Source: Anaerolineae bacterium (lineage in GTDB: Bacteria; Chloroflexota; Anaerolineae; Aggregatilineales; Phototrophicaceae). From it: 64,000 nt of DNA. The notes below the pieces were generated by a model that did not search any database, was not told where the DNA came from, and saw nothing but the letters and a program-made list of their open reading frames with translations. Shown piece by piece: positions 50,132 through 61,303 of this stretch; positions within the stretch are counted from its first letter, which is position 1; every line of letters starts with the position of its first letter. Location: NCBI GenBank assembly GCA_020849765.1, contig JADLAY010000007.1:62001-126000 (forward strand), in the 5' to 3' direction. Position numbers and translations under genes: made by a program.

Positions 50132-52714
50132 TCACCGCACAACCACCGTCCCCGCCGCGTACGCATCGCCATCGCCGACCGGCAGCCGCGCGCCCGTCGC
50201 CCAGTGGTAGACGCCGAGCCGCACCTGATAGCGCCCGGCAGCTAGATCGTCGGGCAGCGTGAGCGTCACCTGCTGCGCGATGCGATCCCCGGCACGCCAG
50301 GCGCCGGTCGGGTAGTCGCCGCCGATGACCGCGTCGAGCTGTGCTTGCGGCGGCGCATCCGCGGCGGGCGTGACGTGGACGAACAGCGAGTAATCCGCGT
50401 CCGGCGTCGCCTCCGCCTCCCAGACGAGATCGAACGTCAGCGTCGATCCCGGCGCGACCGTCCAGTCGTCGTCGAGCGCCAGCGCCTGACCGTCCGCCGT
50501 CACCGTCAGCGCGCGGATGGCGAGCAGATCGCCGAAGCTGATCGGCTCGGCCAGCGCGTCGTCGCCGAGTTCGGCGTCGGGCGGTTTGTGGCGCAGCGTC
50601 GCCGCGCGCGCAATCGTTGGATCGGCATCGGTCGGGTCGGCGGTGACGGGCAGCCGCTCCTCGCCGAGCAAATGCTCCAGCGCCGCGATCAGCGAATAGC
50701 GCCGGAATGGTAGATCCTGCGGGATGTCCAGCCAGTGATGCGTCGGCACGGTCTCGTCCATGCGCCAGATGCGCGCCCGGTACATGCCACCATAGGGGAA
50801 GTCGTGCGCGCCCGCCAGCGAGACGCCCTCGTCGTTCCAGATCTGGGCGATGATCTCATCGTCGTCGCTGATCGGCGCGACCGGCGTCCAGTAGAGCGTG
50901 ACGTAGAAGCCCTGGCCCGGCGTCAGATCCGGCGACGGCAGGCTGTAGCCGCGCAGGCGCACCTCGCCGCCAAAGGTCGTCCCTAAGGGCGCATCGACCA
51001 CCATGCGCGGCGCGAACAGATCGGCGGCATCCTCCATTGGGTACAGCCGTGCGATCAGCGTGTCGCTGCGGTCGATCAGCGACTCGTAGTCGTCGCCGTC
51101 ACGCAGCGCCGTCACTTGCGCCGTTTGATCCTCGGTTAGCGGCGGCAGCAGCCAGACGGTGTTGTCATAGAGCAGCACCCACAGCCGCGGATCGAAGTGT
51201 GCCGGGTGACCGTCGTGGCGCAGGCGTTCGGGCGCTTCGGTGTAGACGACCGTCAGCGCGTCCGGTGGATCGGGCAGCCGCAGCCAGCCGTCGGCGTCGA
51301 TGGCGCTGCGCCGCTCGCGAAAGCCACCGGCGATGATCCAGGCGAGCGCCGAGCGCGTGTACTCCGAGTAGGGCAGCAGATAGGCCGTCTCCGGCTGGGC
51401 AATCAGGCGCTGGCCGAGATCGACGTCGGTTTGCGCGCGACTCCAGCTCGAATTCGGGTCGCGCAGCTCGTTCGGGACGACGACGGTCAGGTAGTGATTC
51501 ATGCCGACGATGGCGGGCACGATCGCGAGCGCGGCGACGACGGCGGCCAGGCCGGTGCTCAGGGCCGGTTGGTCATGCAGCGTGCGCCAATCCCAGACGT
51601 GCGCCAGCCCGACCCCCGCCAGGATGATCACGAACGGCACGATGCCCATCTGGTGCAGCGCGTGGATGCCGGGCACGCCGCCGCTGATCAGATCCGGCAG
51701 CAGCAGGATCGGGATGGCGAGCAGCGGCCACGCGTAAGCGATCCAGCGGAAGCGGCGCACGAACATGACGACGGCGATCAGCAGGCCGACGACGAACACT
51801 GGGCCGAGCAGCGGTGCGTTCATGAAGGCGTATTCGCCGTCGAAGCTGAGCCCGATGCCGCCCAGCGTCTGGCCGAGCTTTTGCGCCATCAGCCCGACGA
51901 TACCGCCGTAGGCCGACGTGTCGTAGTTCCAGATCCAGCCGCCGGTGACCGCCGTGCCCAGGTCGGCGCGGGCGCTGAAGGCATCCGGCGAGCGCAGGAA
52001 GAGCAGGATGGCGGGGAGAGTCAGCACGAGCGAGACGACGCCCATCACCAGCCAGCCGCGCCAGTGCATGACGAAGCGCCGCCGCTGCCAGATGATCCCG
52101 TGGGCGATCCAGAGCGCCAGCACGAACGGCAGGAAGCGCGCGGGCAGGTAGACGTACTGCGCCAGCGCCAGCGCGACCCCGGCCAGCACCCAGCGCCAGG
52201 CCGAGAAGCGTTCGCTCCACCAGGCGCGGGCGGTCAACCCCGTCAGCAGGACGACGACCGTTATGAACGGCGGCGACTCCATGCCGAGCCGCTGCATGCC
52301 GATCACGTGCAGGCTGACGGCGCCCGCCAGCGCCGCCAGCAGCCCGGCGCGCCGCTTGAACGCCGCCGGTCGATCTTCACCGAGCAGCCACCCCGTCGCC
52401 GGGTAGAGCAGCGCGACGAACAGGACGCCCATCGTCGCCGTGATGATGCGCAGCGGCAGATACGAGACGCCAGTCAGCGGCAGCAGCAGTCCGGTCAGGT
52501 AGACGGGGAAGAACTCCGGCGCGTACATCTCGCGCACGTAGAAGGGGACGATGCCCCGATCGACCCAATCGAGCGCGTTGATGCCGAGCCAGGCGACGTC
52601 CCCGTGGCCGCCCGTCGGCGCGCGGTCGAGCGCGACGAAACGCAGGACGGCAGCGATCACCAGGATCAGCAGCAGGGGGAGCAGGGCGGGATAGCGTTGT
52701 CGTAGTTGGGTCAT
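50132..52714 (-). CDS. Large membrane glycosyltransferase-like protein, GT39/ArnT-PMT type
   Basis: 860 residues. N-terminal ~430 residues: about ten TM segments (LPLLLILVIAAVLRFVALDRAP, VLLTGLTARAWW, LAGVALALAQYVYLPARF...) with the DE-type catalytic loop RAPTGGHGDVAWLGINALDW near residue 32-50 (the usual DE is GD here). Residues ~440-860: soluble outside domain with beta-sandwich modules (VDAPLGTTFGGEVRLRGYSLP, PGSTLTFDLVWEAEATPDADYSLFVHVTP). It probably moves a lipid-linked sugar onto a protein or lipid outside the cell. ATG 52714 without a strong RBS. Confidence 0.8.
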   Translation of the reverse strand: MTQLRQRYPALLPLLLILVIAAVLRFVALDRAPTGGHGDVAWLGINALDWVDRGIVPFYVREMYAPEFFPVYLTGLLLPLTGVSYLPLRIITATMGVLFVALLYPATGWLLGEDRPAAFKRRAGLLAALAGAVSLHVIGMQRLGMESPPFITVVVLLTGLTARAWWSERFSAWRWVLAGVALALAQYVYLPARFLPFVLALWIAHGIIWQRRRFVMHWRGWLVMGVVSLVLTLPAILLFLRSPDAFSARADLGTAVTGGWIWNYDTSAYGGIVGLMAQKLGQTLGGIGLSFDGEYAFMNAPLLGPVFVVGLLIAVVMFVRRFRWIAYAWPLLAIPILLLPDLISGGVPGIHALHQMGIVPFVIILAGVGLAHVWDWRTLHDQPALSTGLAAVVAALAIVPAIVGMNHYLTVVVPNELRDPNSSWSRAQTDVDLGQRLIAQPETAYLLPYSEYTRSALAWIIAGGFRERRSAIDADGWLRLPDPPDALTVVYTEAPERLRHDGHPAHFDPRLWVLLYDNTVWLLPPLTEDQTAQVTALRDGDDYESLIDRSDTLIARLYPMEDAADLFAPRMVVDAPLGTTFGGEVRLRGYSLPSPDLTPGQGFYVTLYWTPVAPISDDDEIIAQIWNDEGVSLAGAHDFPYGGMYRARIWRMDETVPTHHWLDIPQDLPFRRYSLIAALEHLLGEERLPVTADPTDADPTIARAATLRHKPPDAELGDDALAEPISFGDLLAIRALTVTADGQALALDDDWTVAPGSTLTFDLVWEAEATPDADYSLFVHVTPAADAPPQAQLDAVIGGDYPTGAWRAGDRIAQQVTLTLPDDLAAGRYQVRLGVYHWATGARLPVGDGDAYAAGTVVVR

Positions 52715-52746
52715 GGGATCGTTCGCATGCGTGGGCGACGGCGCGA

Positions 52747-52752
52747 ATTATA
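52747..52752 (-). promoter_or_regulatory. Candidate -10 box of the GT39-type gene
   Basis: The minus strand reads TATAAT, 33 bp upstream of the GT39 start. No good -35 seen. Confidence 0.35.
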
Positions 52753-52826
52753 CCGCATGGCGCCGGGCATGGCCGTCGTGCGCTGGTCGCACGGGACTGT
52801 TGCAGAGTGAGGATTGGCAGGGAAAC

Positions 52827-52911
52827 CCTCATCCTAAATCCTTCTCCCTCATGGAGAAGAACTTTCAAGAACCATTCCCGCACCCCTTCGAAGGGGTTGG
52901 GGGATGAGGGC
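52827..52911. repeat. Imperfect inverted-repeat spacer element (CCCTCATCC...GGATGAGGG)
   Basis: CCCTCATCCTAAATCCTTCTCCC at the left and AAGGGGTTGGGGGATGAGGG at the right form the arms, with inner CTCCCTCATGGAG and CCCCTTCGAAGGGG palindromes. Similar to 46181-46275. Confidence 0.75.
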
Positions 52912-52946
52912 ACAAGAGTACATGGACTTTGCATCAGTCCTGTAGC

Positions 52947-53564
52947 TCAAGTCGACTCACTCGGCGCGGGGGATGGTGGGCGCGTCTCCTCCGCGCGCTG
53001 GATGCGCTGGCCGAGCCAGTAGAAGCGCACGACCTCGATCAGGCAGCCGAGCGCGCCGCCCAGAAAGAAGATGCTCGAGTTTGCCAGCGCGAAAATCAAC
53101 CAGAGGACGCCGTAGAAGACGAAATCGAGCGCGAGCAGCTTGTACGAGAGGACGCGCTTGTAGGCGATGTGCCCCTGCGCCAGCGTCGGATCGCTCCGCA
53201 GCATGAGCGAGAGGCGGATGTTCTGGAAGTGGCGGAAGTGCACCGGGACTTCGATCAGGTAGAGCATGCCGATCACGAGCACGAAGAACTGCACGTCTTT
53301 GAAGAAATCGGCGACGAACAGCAGGTAGAGCACGGTCAGGATCAGCAAGATCAGGAAGCGCGGGCTCATCAGGCGCTGGCGGTCGACGTCGCGCCGCAGG
53401 ATCGGGTTCAGCTCGTAGCTGCCGCCGGTATCGACGTGCTCGCTGACGTAGCGTCTGTACAGGTGTGCCCCGATCATCGTCAGCGCGAAATCCGACGTGT
53501 AGATCACGGCCCAGAGGACGATGCAGATCGCGACGTTCGCGCTGATCGTATTGTCGATGCTCAT
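52947..53564 (-). CDS. Integral membrane protein of unknown function
   Basis: 205 residues with about five TM segments (ICIVLWAVIYTSDFALTMIGAHLY, FLILLILTVLYLLFVADFF, VQFFVLVIGMLYLIEVPVHF, LLALDFVFYGVLWLIFALANS, IFFLGGALGCLIEVVRFYWLG). Conserved-looking polar residues in TM1 (S, D) and GGSYELNPILRRD on the first loop. It looks like the DUF5658/small YoaI-type families but no assignment is safe. Single gene. Confidence 0.75.
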   Translation of the reverse strand: MSIDNTISANVAICIVLWAVIYTSDFALTMIGAHLYRRYVSEHVDTGGSYELNPILRRDVDRQRLMSPRFLILLILTVLYLLFVADFFKDVQFFVLVIGMLYLIEVPVHFRHFQNIRLSLMLRSDPTLAQGHIAYKRVLSYKLLALDFVFYGVLWLIFALANSSIFFLGGALGCLIEVVRFYWLGQRIQRAEETRPPSPAPSEST

Positions 53565-53672
53565 GGGGAGACCTTCGCCGCTGCCGGTGCACCGGCAGCC
53601 AATGAGCGAATTAGCACACTAGCTCACGCGCCACGCATCCCAAAAGCTAACCGCCAACACCCAACCGCCCAC

Positions 53673-55955
<2,283 letters not shown>

Positions 55956-56167
55956 GTGCAAGGGTAGCGGAAAACAGGGGCGGCGGCAAGCGTCGAGGCT
56001 GGCTCTTAACGTTTCACACCGCGCGCAAACGCGTCCTATTTTGCATCCAAACGAACGATCTTGCCGCGTTGGATGATCGTTTTGTGCCGCAGTGCGCTAA
56101 ACTTGACCTTATGAAGCGCAAGAGAGGCGCAATCGACCTCTCCTGCGCCGATCGATGTGAGGATGAG

Positions 56168-56476
56168 ATGGACAAGAACCGACAACTCACACTGGAAGAT
56201 CTGCGGTCACGCCGTGACGAGATCCTGGCGCTGGCGGCACGCCATGGCGCATACAACGTGCGCGTCTTTGGCAGCATAGCGCGCGGCGACTCTACGTCGG
56301 ACAGCGATGTCGACATCCTGGTCGACTTTGTCGATGGCGCCAGCCTCTATGATCTCTCCGGGCTGTGGCAGGACTTGCAGGATCTTCTTGGTCAGCCGGT
56401 CGATGTCGTTGAAGATCACCCCGGCCTGCGCGAGCGCTTTCGCCAACGCATTGTGAAAGACGCGGTGCCACTGTGA
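56168..56476 (+). CDS. MNT-type nucleotidyltransferase antitoxin, module 2
   Basis: 102 residues, MDKNRQLTLEDLRSRRDEILALAARHG, with GSIARGDSTSDSDVDILVDF as the GSx10DxD motif. ATG 56168 with GAGG 6 nt upstream. It overlaps the HEPN gene by 4 nt (GTGA). It would AMPylate the toxin. Divergent in sequence from module 1 and 3. Confidence 0.92.
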   Translation: MDKNRQLTLEDLRSRRDEILALAARHGAYNVRVFGSIARGDSTSDSDVDILVDFVDGASLYDLSGLWQDLQDLLGQPVDVVEDHPGLRERFRQRIVKDAVPL

Positions 56477-56829
56477 GAGACGTTCGCGCTCATCTCCAGG
56501 ATCTGATGACCGAGTTCGCGGCGGTCGAGCGGTTCACAGCGAATGGTAAGGCTGCCTTTCTGGCCGACGATCGCGATCAATATGCCGTGATGCTTGCCTA
56601 CGCACGCATTGGCGAAATCGTCAAACGCATCCCCAACGAGATGTTGGCTACCCAACCGCAGATTGAATGGAACAATATCAAAGGGTTCCGCGACGTTTTG
56701 CTGCACCGTTACTTCGATGTGTCGATGGAGCGCGTGTGGGAAGCCGTGGAGAAGCTACCTGATCTGCGTGCCGCAGTAGAGACACTGCTCGCAAGCCTCC
56801 CGCCTGAGACTCCTCAAGTCGAAACATGA
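56473..56829 (+). CDS. HEPN-domain ribonuclease toxin, module 2
   Basis: 118 residues, GTG start 56473 in the GTGA overlap. DUF86-type HEPN motif RDVLLHRY (RX4HXY). The pair forms the classical MNT-HEPN toxin-antitoxin operon. Its 3' end lies 69 bp from the 3' end of the module 3 toxin on the other strand. Confidence 0.9.
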   Translation: MRDVRAHLQDLMTEFAAVERFTANGKAAFLADDRDQYAVMLAYARIGEIVKRIPNEMLATQPQIEWNNIKGFRDVLLHRYFDVSMERVWEAVEKLPDLRAAVETLLASLPPETPQVET

Positions 56830-56898
56830 TTGCTCAATAGCACCACGCCCGAAAGTTCCATGCACATCATCTGTTATTAGGGTCGGAACGTCTCGATC

Positions 56899-57249
56899 TC
56901 AGCCTTCGGAATCTTGATCTAAAGGAATGAGGGGCGCAATTTGCTCGATCAATGTGGGGATGTCTTCCTGAACAATATTCCAGATGATGTCCAGGTCGAT
57001 ACGAAAATACTCGTGAACAAGGCGATTGCGCAATCCTGCAATCTTGGTCCAGGCGATTTGTGGCGTTGTTCCTTTGGTCTCGTCTGAAACGACGCGGCTC
57101 GCTTCGCCGATGATCCGCAGCTCGTTGATAATGGCACTCTGGTGTAGTTCGCTCGCGACGAACTGCTCTTGCGACAATCCAAGCACGAAGCGCTGGATTT
57201 TGCGCGCGGCATTGAGGATGTCGAGCAGCCGCGTCGCGTCATCGCTCAT
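56899..57249 (-). CDS. HEPN-domain ribonuclease toxin, module 3
   Basis: 116 residues. HEPN motif RNRLVHEY (RX4HXY) in AGLRNRLVHEYFRIDLDIIWN. ATG 57249 lies inside the 3' end of the antitoxin gene (11-nt overlap). Very similar in its C-terminal part to the module 1 toxin (MRNVLIHEYFRVDLDLLWD). Confidence 0.9.
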   Translation of the reverse strand: MSDDATRLLDILNAARKIQRFVLGLSQEQFVASELHQSAIINELRIIGEASRVVSDETKGTTPQIAWTKIAGLRNRLVHEYFRIDLDIIWNIVQEDIPTLIEQIAPLIPLDQDSEG

Positions 57250-57565
57250 AGATCACCAGTGTCGAGTCGAGGATAGCACGCCGCCTCAGATAGTTGGCAT
57301 CCTGGATGACGGACTTTCGCGTGCCGAGGTCGACATCGCGGCCCAATAGCGCTCGCAACTCATCTTCCATTTGCAGCAAATCTTCAAGACGCGGCTTGAA
57401 TTGCTCGTCAAATGTCACCAGCACGTCGACATCGCTATCGGGGCGGAAGTCGTCGCGCAGTACTGAGCCGAACAACTCCAGGCGCACGATCTGCCACCGA
57501 TGGCAGAATGCCTCGATCTCGGCCTGTGGGATCTCGATCTGGAGATTGTCGGGGATGCGGAACAT
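57239..57565 (-). CDS. MNT-type nucleotidyltransferase antitoxin, module 3
   Basis: About 108 residues from ATG 57565 (MFRIPDNLQIEI; GAGG upstream). Motif GSVLRDDFRPDSDVDV, nearly identical to module 1 over 16 residues, and later LGRDVDLGT. It starts the minus-strand operon and ends overlapping its HEPN partner. Upstream in-frame extension to 57625 has no RBS. Confidence 0.92.
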   Translation of the reverse strand: MFRIPDNLQIEIPQAEIEAFCHRWQIVRLELFGSVLRDDFRPDSDVDVLVTFDEQFKPRLEDLLQMEDELRALLGRDVDLGTRKSVIQDANYLRRRAILDSTLVIYER

Positions 57566-57687
57566 GGTCGCCTCAGTCTCACTGCTCACAGCGTAGCTGA
57601 AAACGACACGTGGGGCAAGCATCACTGAACCCGCTTATCCCTTGTACACGGCGACCATCCTCAACGTTAAGCTCGGAAATATTCCGT

Positions 57688-57693
57688 TATAAT
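57688..57693 (+). promoter_or_regulatory. Candidate -10 box for the 57747 gene
   Basis: Perfect TATAAT at 57688-57693, about 53 bp before the start, within two small overlapping palindromes (GGAATATTCC-like and CCGTTATAATTCCGG). -35 not clear. Confidence 0.4.
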
Positions 57694-57746
57694 TCCGGGA
57701 GGCACGAGGGCTAAATTGATTACACTGACGACCACACTGGAACGCA

Positions 57747-58157
57747 ATGATGCCGCTGACCGTCACCTGGGATGATCCCGAACACACCATCGTTCGCGTC
57801 TGGGGCCACGACGCCTGGACGTGGGAGGATTGGCACCGCGCGCTGGACGAGATGATCTCGATGGTGCGCTCGACTGCGCGCCGCGTCGACTTCATCTATG
57901 GCAGTGCGCCGGGGACGCGTGTGCCCAGGGTGCAGTCGATGGAACACTACCAGCGCGCGCTGCGCCAACTGCCGGATAACGCCGGTATCCACATGATCGT
58001 CAGCGACAAGGCGTTCGCGCGCACGATCATGGCGATCTTCTTCCGGACGCAGGGCGAGACGCTGCGCAGCCAGTTCCAACTGGCGCCGACGCTCGACGCC
58101 GCCCGCGCGCGCATCCACCAGCAGCGCCTGGAAACGCACACGGCTTTCGTCCAGTAA
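57747..58157 (+). CDS. Small protein of unknown function, paralogue of 60812-61303
   Basis: 136 residues (or 135 from the second ATG). A WDDPEHTIVRVWG start, then WTWEDWHRALDEM, RVDFIYGS, HYQRALRQLPDNAGIHMIV and IFFRTQGE, all matched at equivalent positions in the protein at 60812. The pattern of two strands, helix (WTWEDW), strand and helix suggests a compact alpha/beta fold like STAS/SpoIIAA domains; no family could be named with certainty. A permease gene lies 95 bp downstream on the same strand. Confidence 0.75.
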   Translation: MMPLTVTWDDPEHTIVRVWGHDAWTWEDWHRALDEMISMVRSTARRVDFIYGSAPGTRVPRVQSMEHYQRALRQLPDNAGIHMIVSDKAFARTIMAIFFRTQGETLRSQFQLAPTLDAARARIHQQRLETHTAFVQ

Positions 58158-58252
58158 GCTCGCAGCGGTCACGACGAGATTAATCTGGTAAATCTTACAT
58201 TGGTCACATAAAATGTCGGGCGCAATTTCCACCCCAGTGATGAGGTGCGCCG

Positions 58253-60739
58253 ATGTTCAGGAATTACATCGCCCGCGACGAGCGACGTGAGGCCGATAAA
58301 CAGCTTCCCCGATTGTTGCTCGAAGGGCTGCTCCTGGGCGGTTCCGGGCTCGGCGTACTGGCGCTGATCTTCGAGATCGCCGCGGACGCCTTCAGCGTCG
58401 CAGCTTACCAGACACTGCTCGCCATTCACGGCGCCAGCGGCTACCACGAGATCGCGATCCTCGCCTTCATCGTGCTCTCGATCCTGCTCTTCTTCGGCAT
58501 CGTCCCGGCTTACAAGGCGGGCGCCTACCTGCGTCCGAACGCCGGAGGCAGCGGCCCGCTGGTCGAAGCGATCGGCCCGCCACGCATGCGCTGGCTGTCG
58601 TGGGTGGGCAGCAGCCTGTTCTTCATCGACGCCATCCTGACGATCATCATCAGCTCGATCTCCGCATCCGACGTGACGATGCTGCTCTTCCCTGAGCTGG
58701 CGCAATATCGCATCGTGCTGGCAGAGACGTACGCGTTCTTCATCATGGTGGTGCTGGTGGCGCTCGGCCCCAAGCGCGCTGTGCCGCTGTTCCTGATCGG
58801 CGGCGGCTTGTTCACCATCTTCACCATTTTCGCGCTGGGCGCGGTCGGCGCGGCGGCGGCGGGCAGCCCGCAGTGGGGCTTTCTGACCGAGGGCATCGTG
58901 CGCCGCCTGGAAGCGACCGGCGTGGTCGAGCATGTCATCCGCGTGCAGCAGGACTTGCAGTCGCTCGGCCCGGTCGTCTTCTTCCAGCTCTTTTTCCGCT
59001 CGATGTCGTCGGCCATGCTCGGCTTCAGCGGCTACGAAGTGATCCCGGCCAGCGGCAAGCACGCGGCGCGCCCAAAATGGAAGGTGATCAACACCGCGCT
59101 GACGCTGGCGGCGGTCTTCCTGATCGGCACGGGCGTCGTCCAGTTGTATGCGGCGCAGCAGTGGAACATCCCCTCGACCGAGGGCTACAGCACGCTGCTG
59201 ATCGAGTACGAGATCATCGCCTCGGAGATGCTGGGCCGCGGCATTCAGGAGCAGGACATCGTCGTCACCGAAAACGACCTGACCGCGGCGCGCGATCTTT
59301 ACCAGACGCGGCTGGCGGCGCAGGCCACCGGAGAGTTACGCGGAGAGGAGGAGGTCGAGCCCGTGGATCTGCAAGGGTTGACGCCGGAGGAGTACGTCAA
59401 CACGCTCGCCTACGAGCTGGCCTTCTCGCGGGCGGTCAGCAGCGCGATCGACGGTACGACGGGCGAATCGTTCCTGTTCGTGGCGGGCGTCCTGCTCGCG
59501 ATCATCCTGTTGCTGGCGCAGGGCGGCGGCTACGTCGGCGGGGCGGCGGTCGCGGCCAACGCGGCCCGCCTTGGACGGCTGCCCGGCTATTTCAGCGACG
59601 ACCGCATGGGCATCGCCGTCATCTGGGGCATCGCCGCCGTGCTGATCCCGATCATCCGCGAGGTCGTGGTCGTCGAGTCGTACTATGCGTTCGGTTTTGT
59701 CAGCGCCTTCGTCATCACCAGCACGACGGTCTTTTTCGTGCGCAAAGATGCGCTGCGCGAACGCGAGATCGAGCCGGGATCGCCGGAGGCGCGCTCGCTG
59801 CGCTTCGCCGGGCTGCGCGGCATGATCGCCAGTTACTTCATGCTGGTCGTGCTGGTGACGCAGAAGACCGAAGCGCTGATGGCGATTATCTTCTTCGGCG
59901 CGCTGATCACGCTCTACCAGTTCTACATCGCCAACGGCGGTCTGCGGCAGCTCCCGGAGACGCTGCGCAAGATCCGGCGCGAGGCCGGGGCGCGGCGCAT
60001 CGATTACGAGGCAGGCGTCCAACGCGCGCACGACGAGGCGCGCCAGCGCGGCATCGCCGACGCCGTCAGCGAGTTGATTGCGCAGGGATCGACCAACAAG
60101 TTCAACACCGACCCGGAACGGATCGTGCGCCTGGTCAGCTATCTGCACAATGTCGACAGCGCGCTGTTCCGCCTCAACGGCGACTTCCAGGATCACGATC
60201 ACATCGAAGAGCCGAGCGAGATCCTGCAGAAGACCTACCAGGATGCAGTCGACTCCGCGCCGGATCTGCTGCGCGAGATCGAGTACTACTCGCACTTCGG
60301 CATCTTCACCTTCATCCACAACTACTATCTCAACTGGGTGGCGCCGGAGCATGGCCGTGACAAAGATGACGTGCTGCAAGCGATGCTCCACATCTTGTTC
60401 CCGCTGACACCGCACGAGCAGATGTGGGAGGAATACAGCGCCTTCCAGCCGCGCATGCTGCCGGAAGCGATCTGGCAGTTCAGCCGCGAGCGCTACCGCT
60501 GGGCCAAGGATCAATGGCCGAACTTGAGCGACCGCATCACCACGATCTGGACGCTGCAAGACTTCGGGCTGATCCCGGCTGAGGTCGACGTCAAGATGGT
60601 GATCGCCGTGGCCGCCGGGCGGCAGTTCAAGCTGGTCAAAATCCACACGCACGGGCCGGAGGATGGCGAAGAGTCCCCCGCGGCGGAAGCCTCCGCCGAG
60701 ACGCCACCCGCCGTCGACGACGACACGATGGATAAGTAA
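58253..60739 (+). CDS. APC-like amino acid permease with long external loop and large cytosolic C-terminal domain
   Basis: 828 residues. Residues ~20-560 hold about 11-12 TM segments resembling the APC superfamily (GGSGLGVLALIFEI in TM1, GGSGPLVEAIG, SSAMLGFSGYEVIP in the later helix). A long hydrophilic loop of ~100 residues (EGYSTLLIEYEIIASEM...ELRGEEEVEPVDLQ) splits TM7 and TM8. After ~560 a ~260-residue cytosolic domain follows (FDTDPERIVRLVSYLHNVD, EILQKTYQDAVDSAPDLLREIEYYSHFGIF), unknown family. ATG 58253 with GAGG. It could transport an amino acid or act as a transport-like sensor; the flanking paralogues are probable partners. Confidence 0.75.
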   Translation: MFRNYIARDERREADKQLPRLLLEGLLLGGSGLGVLALIFEIAADAFSVAAYQTLLAIHGASGYHEIAILAFIVLSILLFFGIVPAYKAGAYLRPNAGGSGPLVEAIGPPRMRWLSWVGSSLFFIDAILTIIISSISASDVTMLLFPELAQYRIVLAETYAFFIMVVLVALGPKRAVPLFLIGGGLFTIFTIFALGAVGAAAAGSPQWGFLTEGIVRRLEATGVVEHVIRVQQDLQSLGPVVFFQLFFRSMSSAMLGFSGYEVIPASGKHAARPKWKVINTALTLAAVFLIGTGVVQLYAAQQWNIPSTEGYSTLLIEYEIIASEMLGRGIQEQDIVVTENDLTAARDLYQTRLAAQATGELRGEEEVEPVDLQGLTPEEYVNTLAYELAFSRAVSSAIDGTTGESFLFVAGVLLAIILLLAQGGGYVGGAAVAANAARLGRLPGYFSDDRMGIAVIWGIAAVLIPIIREVVVVESYYAFGFVSAFVITSTTVFFVRKDALREREIEPGSPEARSLRFAGLRGMIASYFMLVVLVTQKTEALMAIIFFGALITLYQFYIANGGLRQLPETLRKIRREAGARRIDYEAGVQRAHDEARQRGIADAVSELIAQGSTNKFNTDPERIVRLVSYLHNVDSALFRLNGDFQDHDHIEEPSEILQKTYQDAVDSAPDLLREIEYYSHFGIFTFIHNYYLNWVAPEHGRDKDDVLQAMLHILFPLTPHEQMWEEYSAFQPRMLPEAIWQFSRERYRWAKDQWPNLSDRITTIWTLQDFGLIPAEVDVKMVIAVAAGRQFKLVKIHTHGPEDGEESPAAEASAETPPAVDDDTMDK

Positions 60740-60761
60740 ATACGCACGGCGCGTCTTGAAG

Positions 60762-60791
60762 ACGGGCATACGGACGTGTGCCCGTTCTTTC
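60762..60791 (+). terminator. Rho-independent terminator after the permease gene
   Basis: ACGGGCATAC-ggac-GTGTGCCCGT (10-bp stem with one G/T wobble) followed by TCTTTC, 22 bp downstream of the permease stop. It suggests that the second paralogue has its own promoter or read-through only. Confidence 0.7.
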
Positions 60792-60811
60792 ATATCGAGC
60801 CGATTCCCTCA

Positions 60812-61303
60812 ATGCAGCTTGAACGCGAAATCATCAATAATATAGAAACACATTACGAGAGTTTTCCGGGATTGATGGCCATGCCCATGCACATTTCCTG
60901 GCTTGACGACGAACACACGATCATCCTTTGCTCAGGCGAAGGCCACTGGACGTGGGAGGACTTTGCCGAGGGCGTTCAACGTGCGGTCGCGCTGATGAAT
61001 ACCGTCAGCCATCGCGTCGATCTCATTTACGATCGCAAGCTCGGGAGCTATCCGCCGCGCGGGAGTGGGCTGCCTCACTACAAAGATGCGCTGCAGCGGA
61101 TGCCGGAAAACGCAGGCATGCACGTCTTTGTGGGTGCGATGCACACGGTCATTCAGGTGACCATGCGCCTGTTCTTTCGGCTGTACGGCCGCTTCATCGA
61201 TGATGAGATGGCCGGGCGCTTTGTCGTTGCCGACTCCGTAGAGAGCGCCAAAGCGCTGATCGACAAGGATCGGGCAGGCTCCCGAGCGTCCGTGGTGAGC
61301 TAG
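60812..61303 (+). CDS. Small protein of unknown function, paralogue of 57747-58157
   Basis: About 163 residues from ATG 60812, or ~140 from ATG 60881, which aligns with the paralogue start. Shared residues include WxDDEHTI, GHWTWEDF, RVDLIYDR, HYKDALQRMPENAGMHVFV and MRLFFRLYGR, then ADSVESAKALIDKDR against APTLDAARARI in the other protein. It has no TM segment. The extra N-terminal ~23 residues are unmatched. It is separated from the permease by a terminator hairpin. Confidence 0.72.
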   Translation: MQLEREIINNIETHYESFPGLMAMPMHISWLDDEHTIILCSGEGHWTWEDFAEGVQRAVALMNTVSHRVDLIYDRKLGSYPPRGSGLPHYKDALQRMPENAGMHVFVGAMHTVIQVTMRLFFRLYGRFIDDEMAGRFVVADSVESAKALIDKDRAGSRASVVS

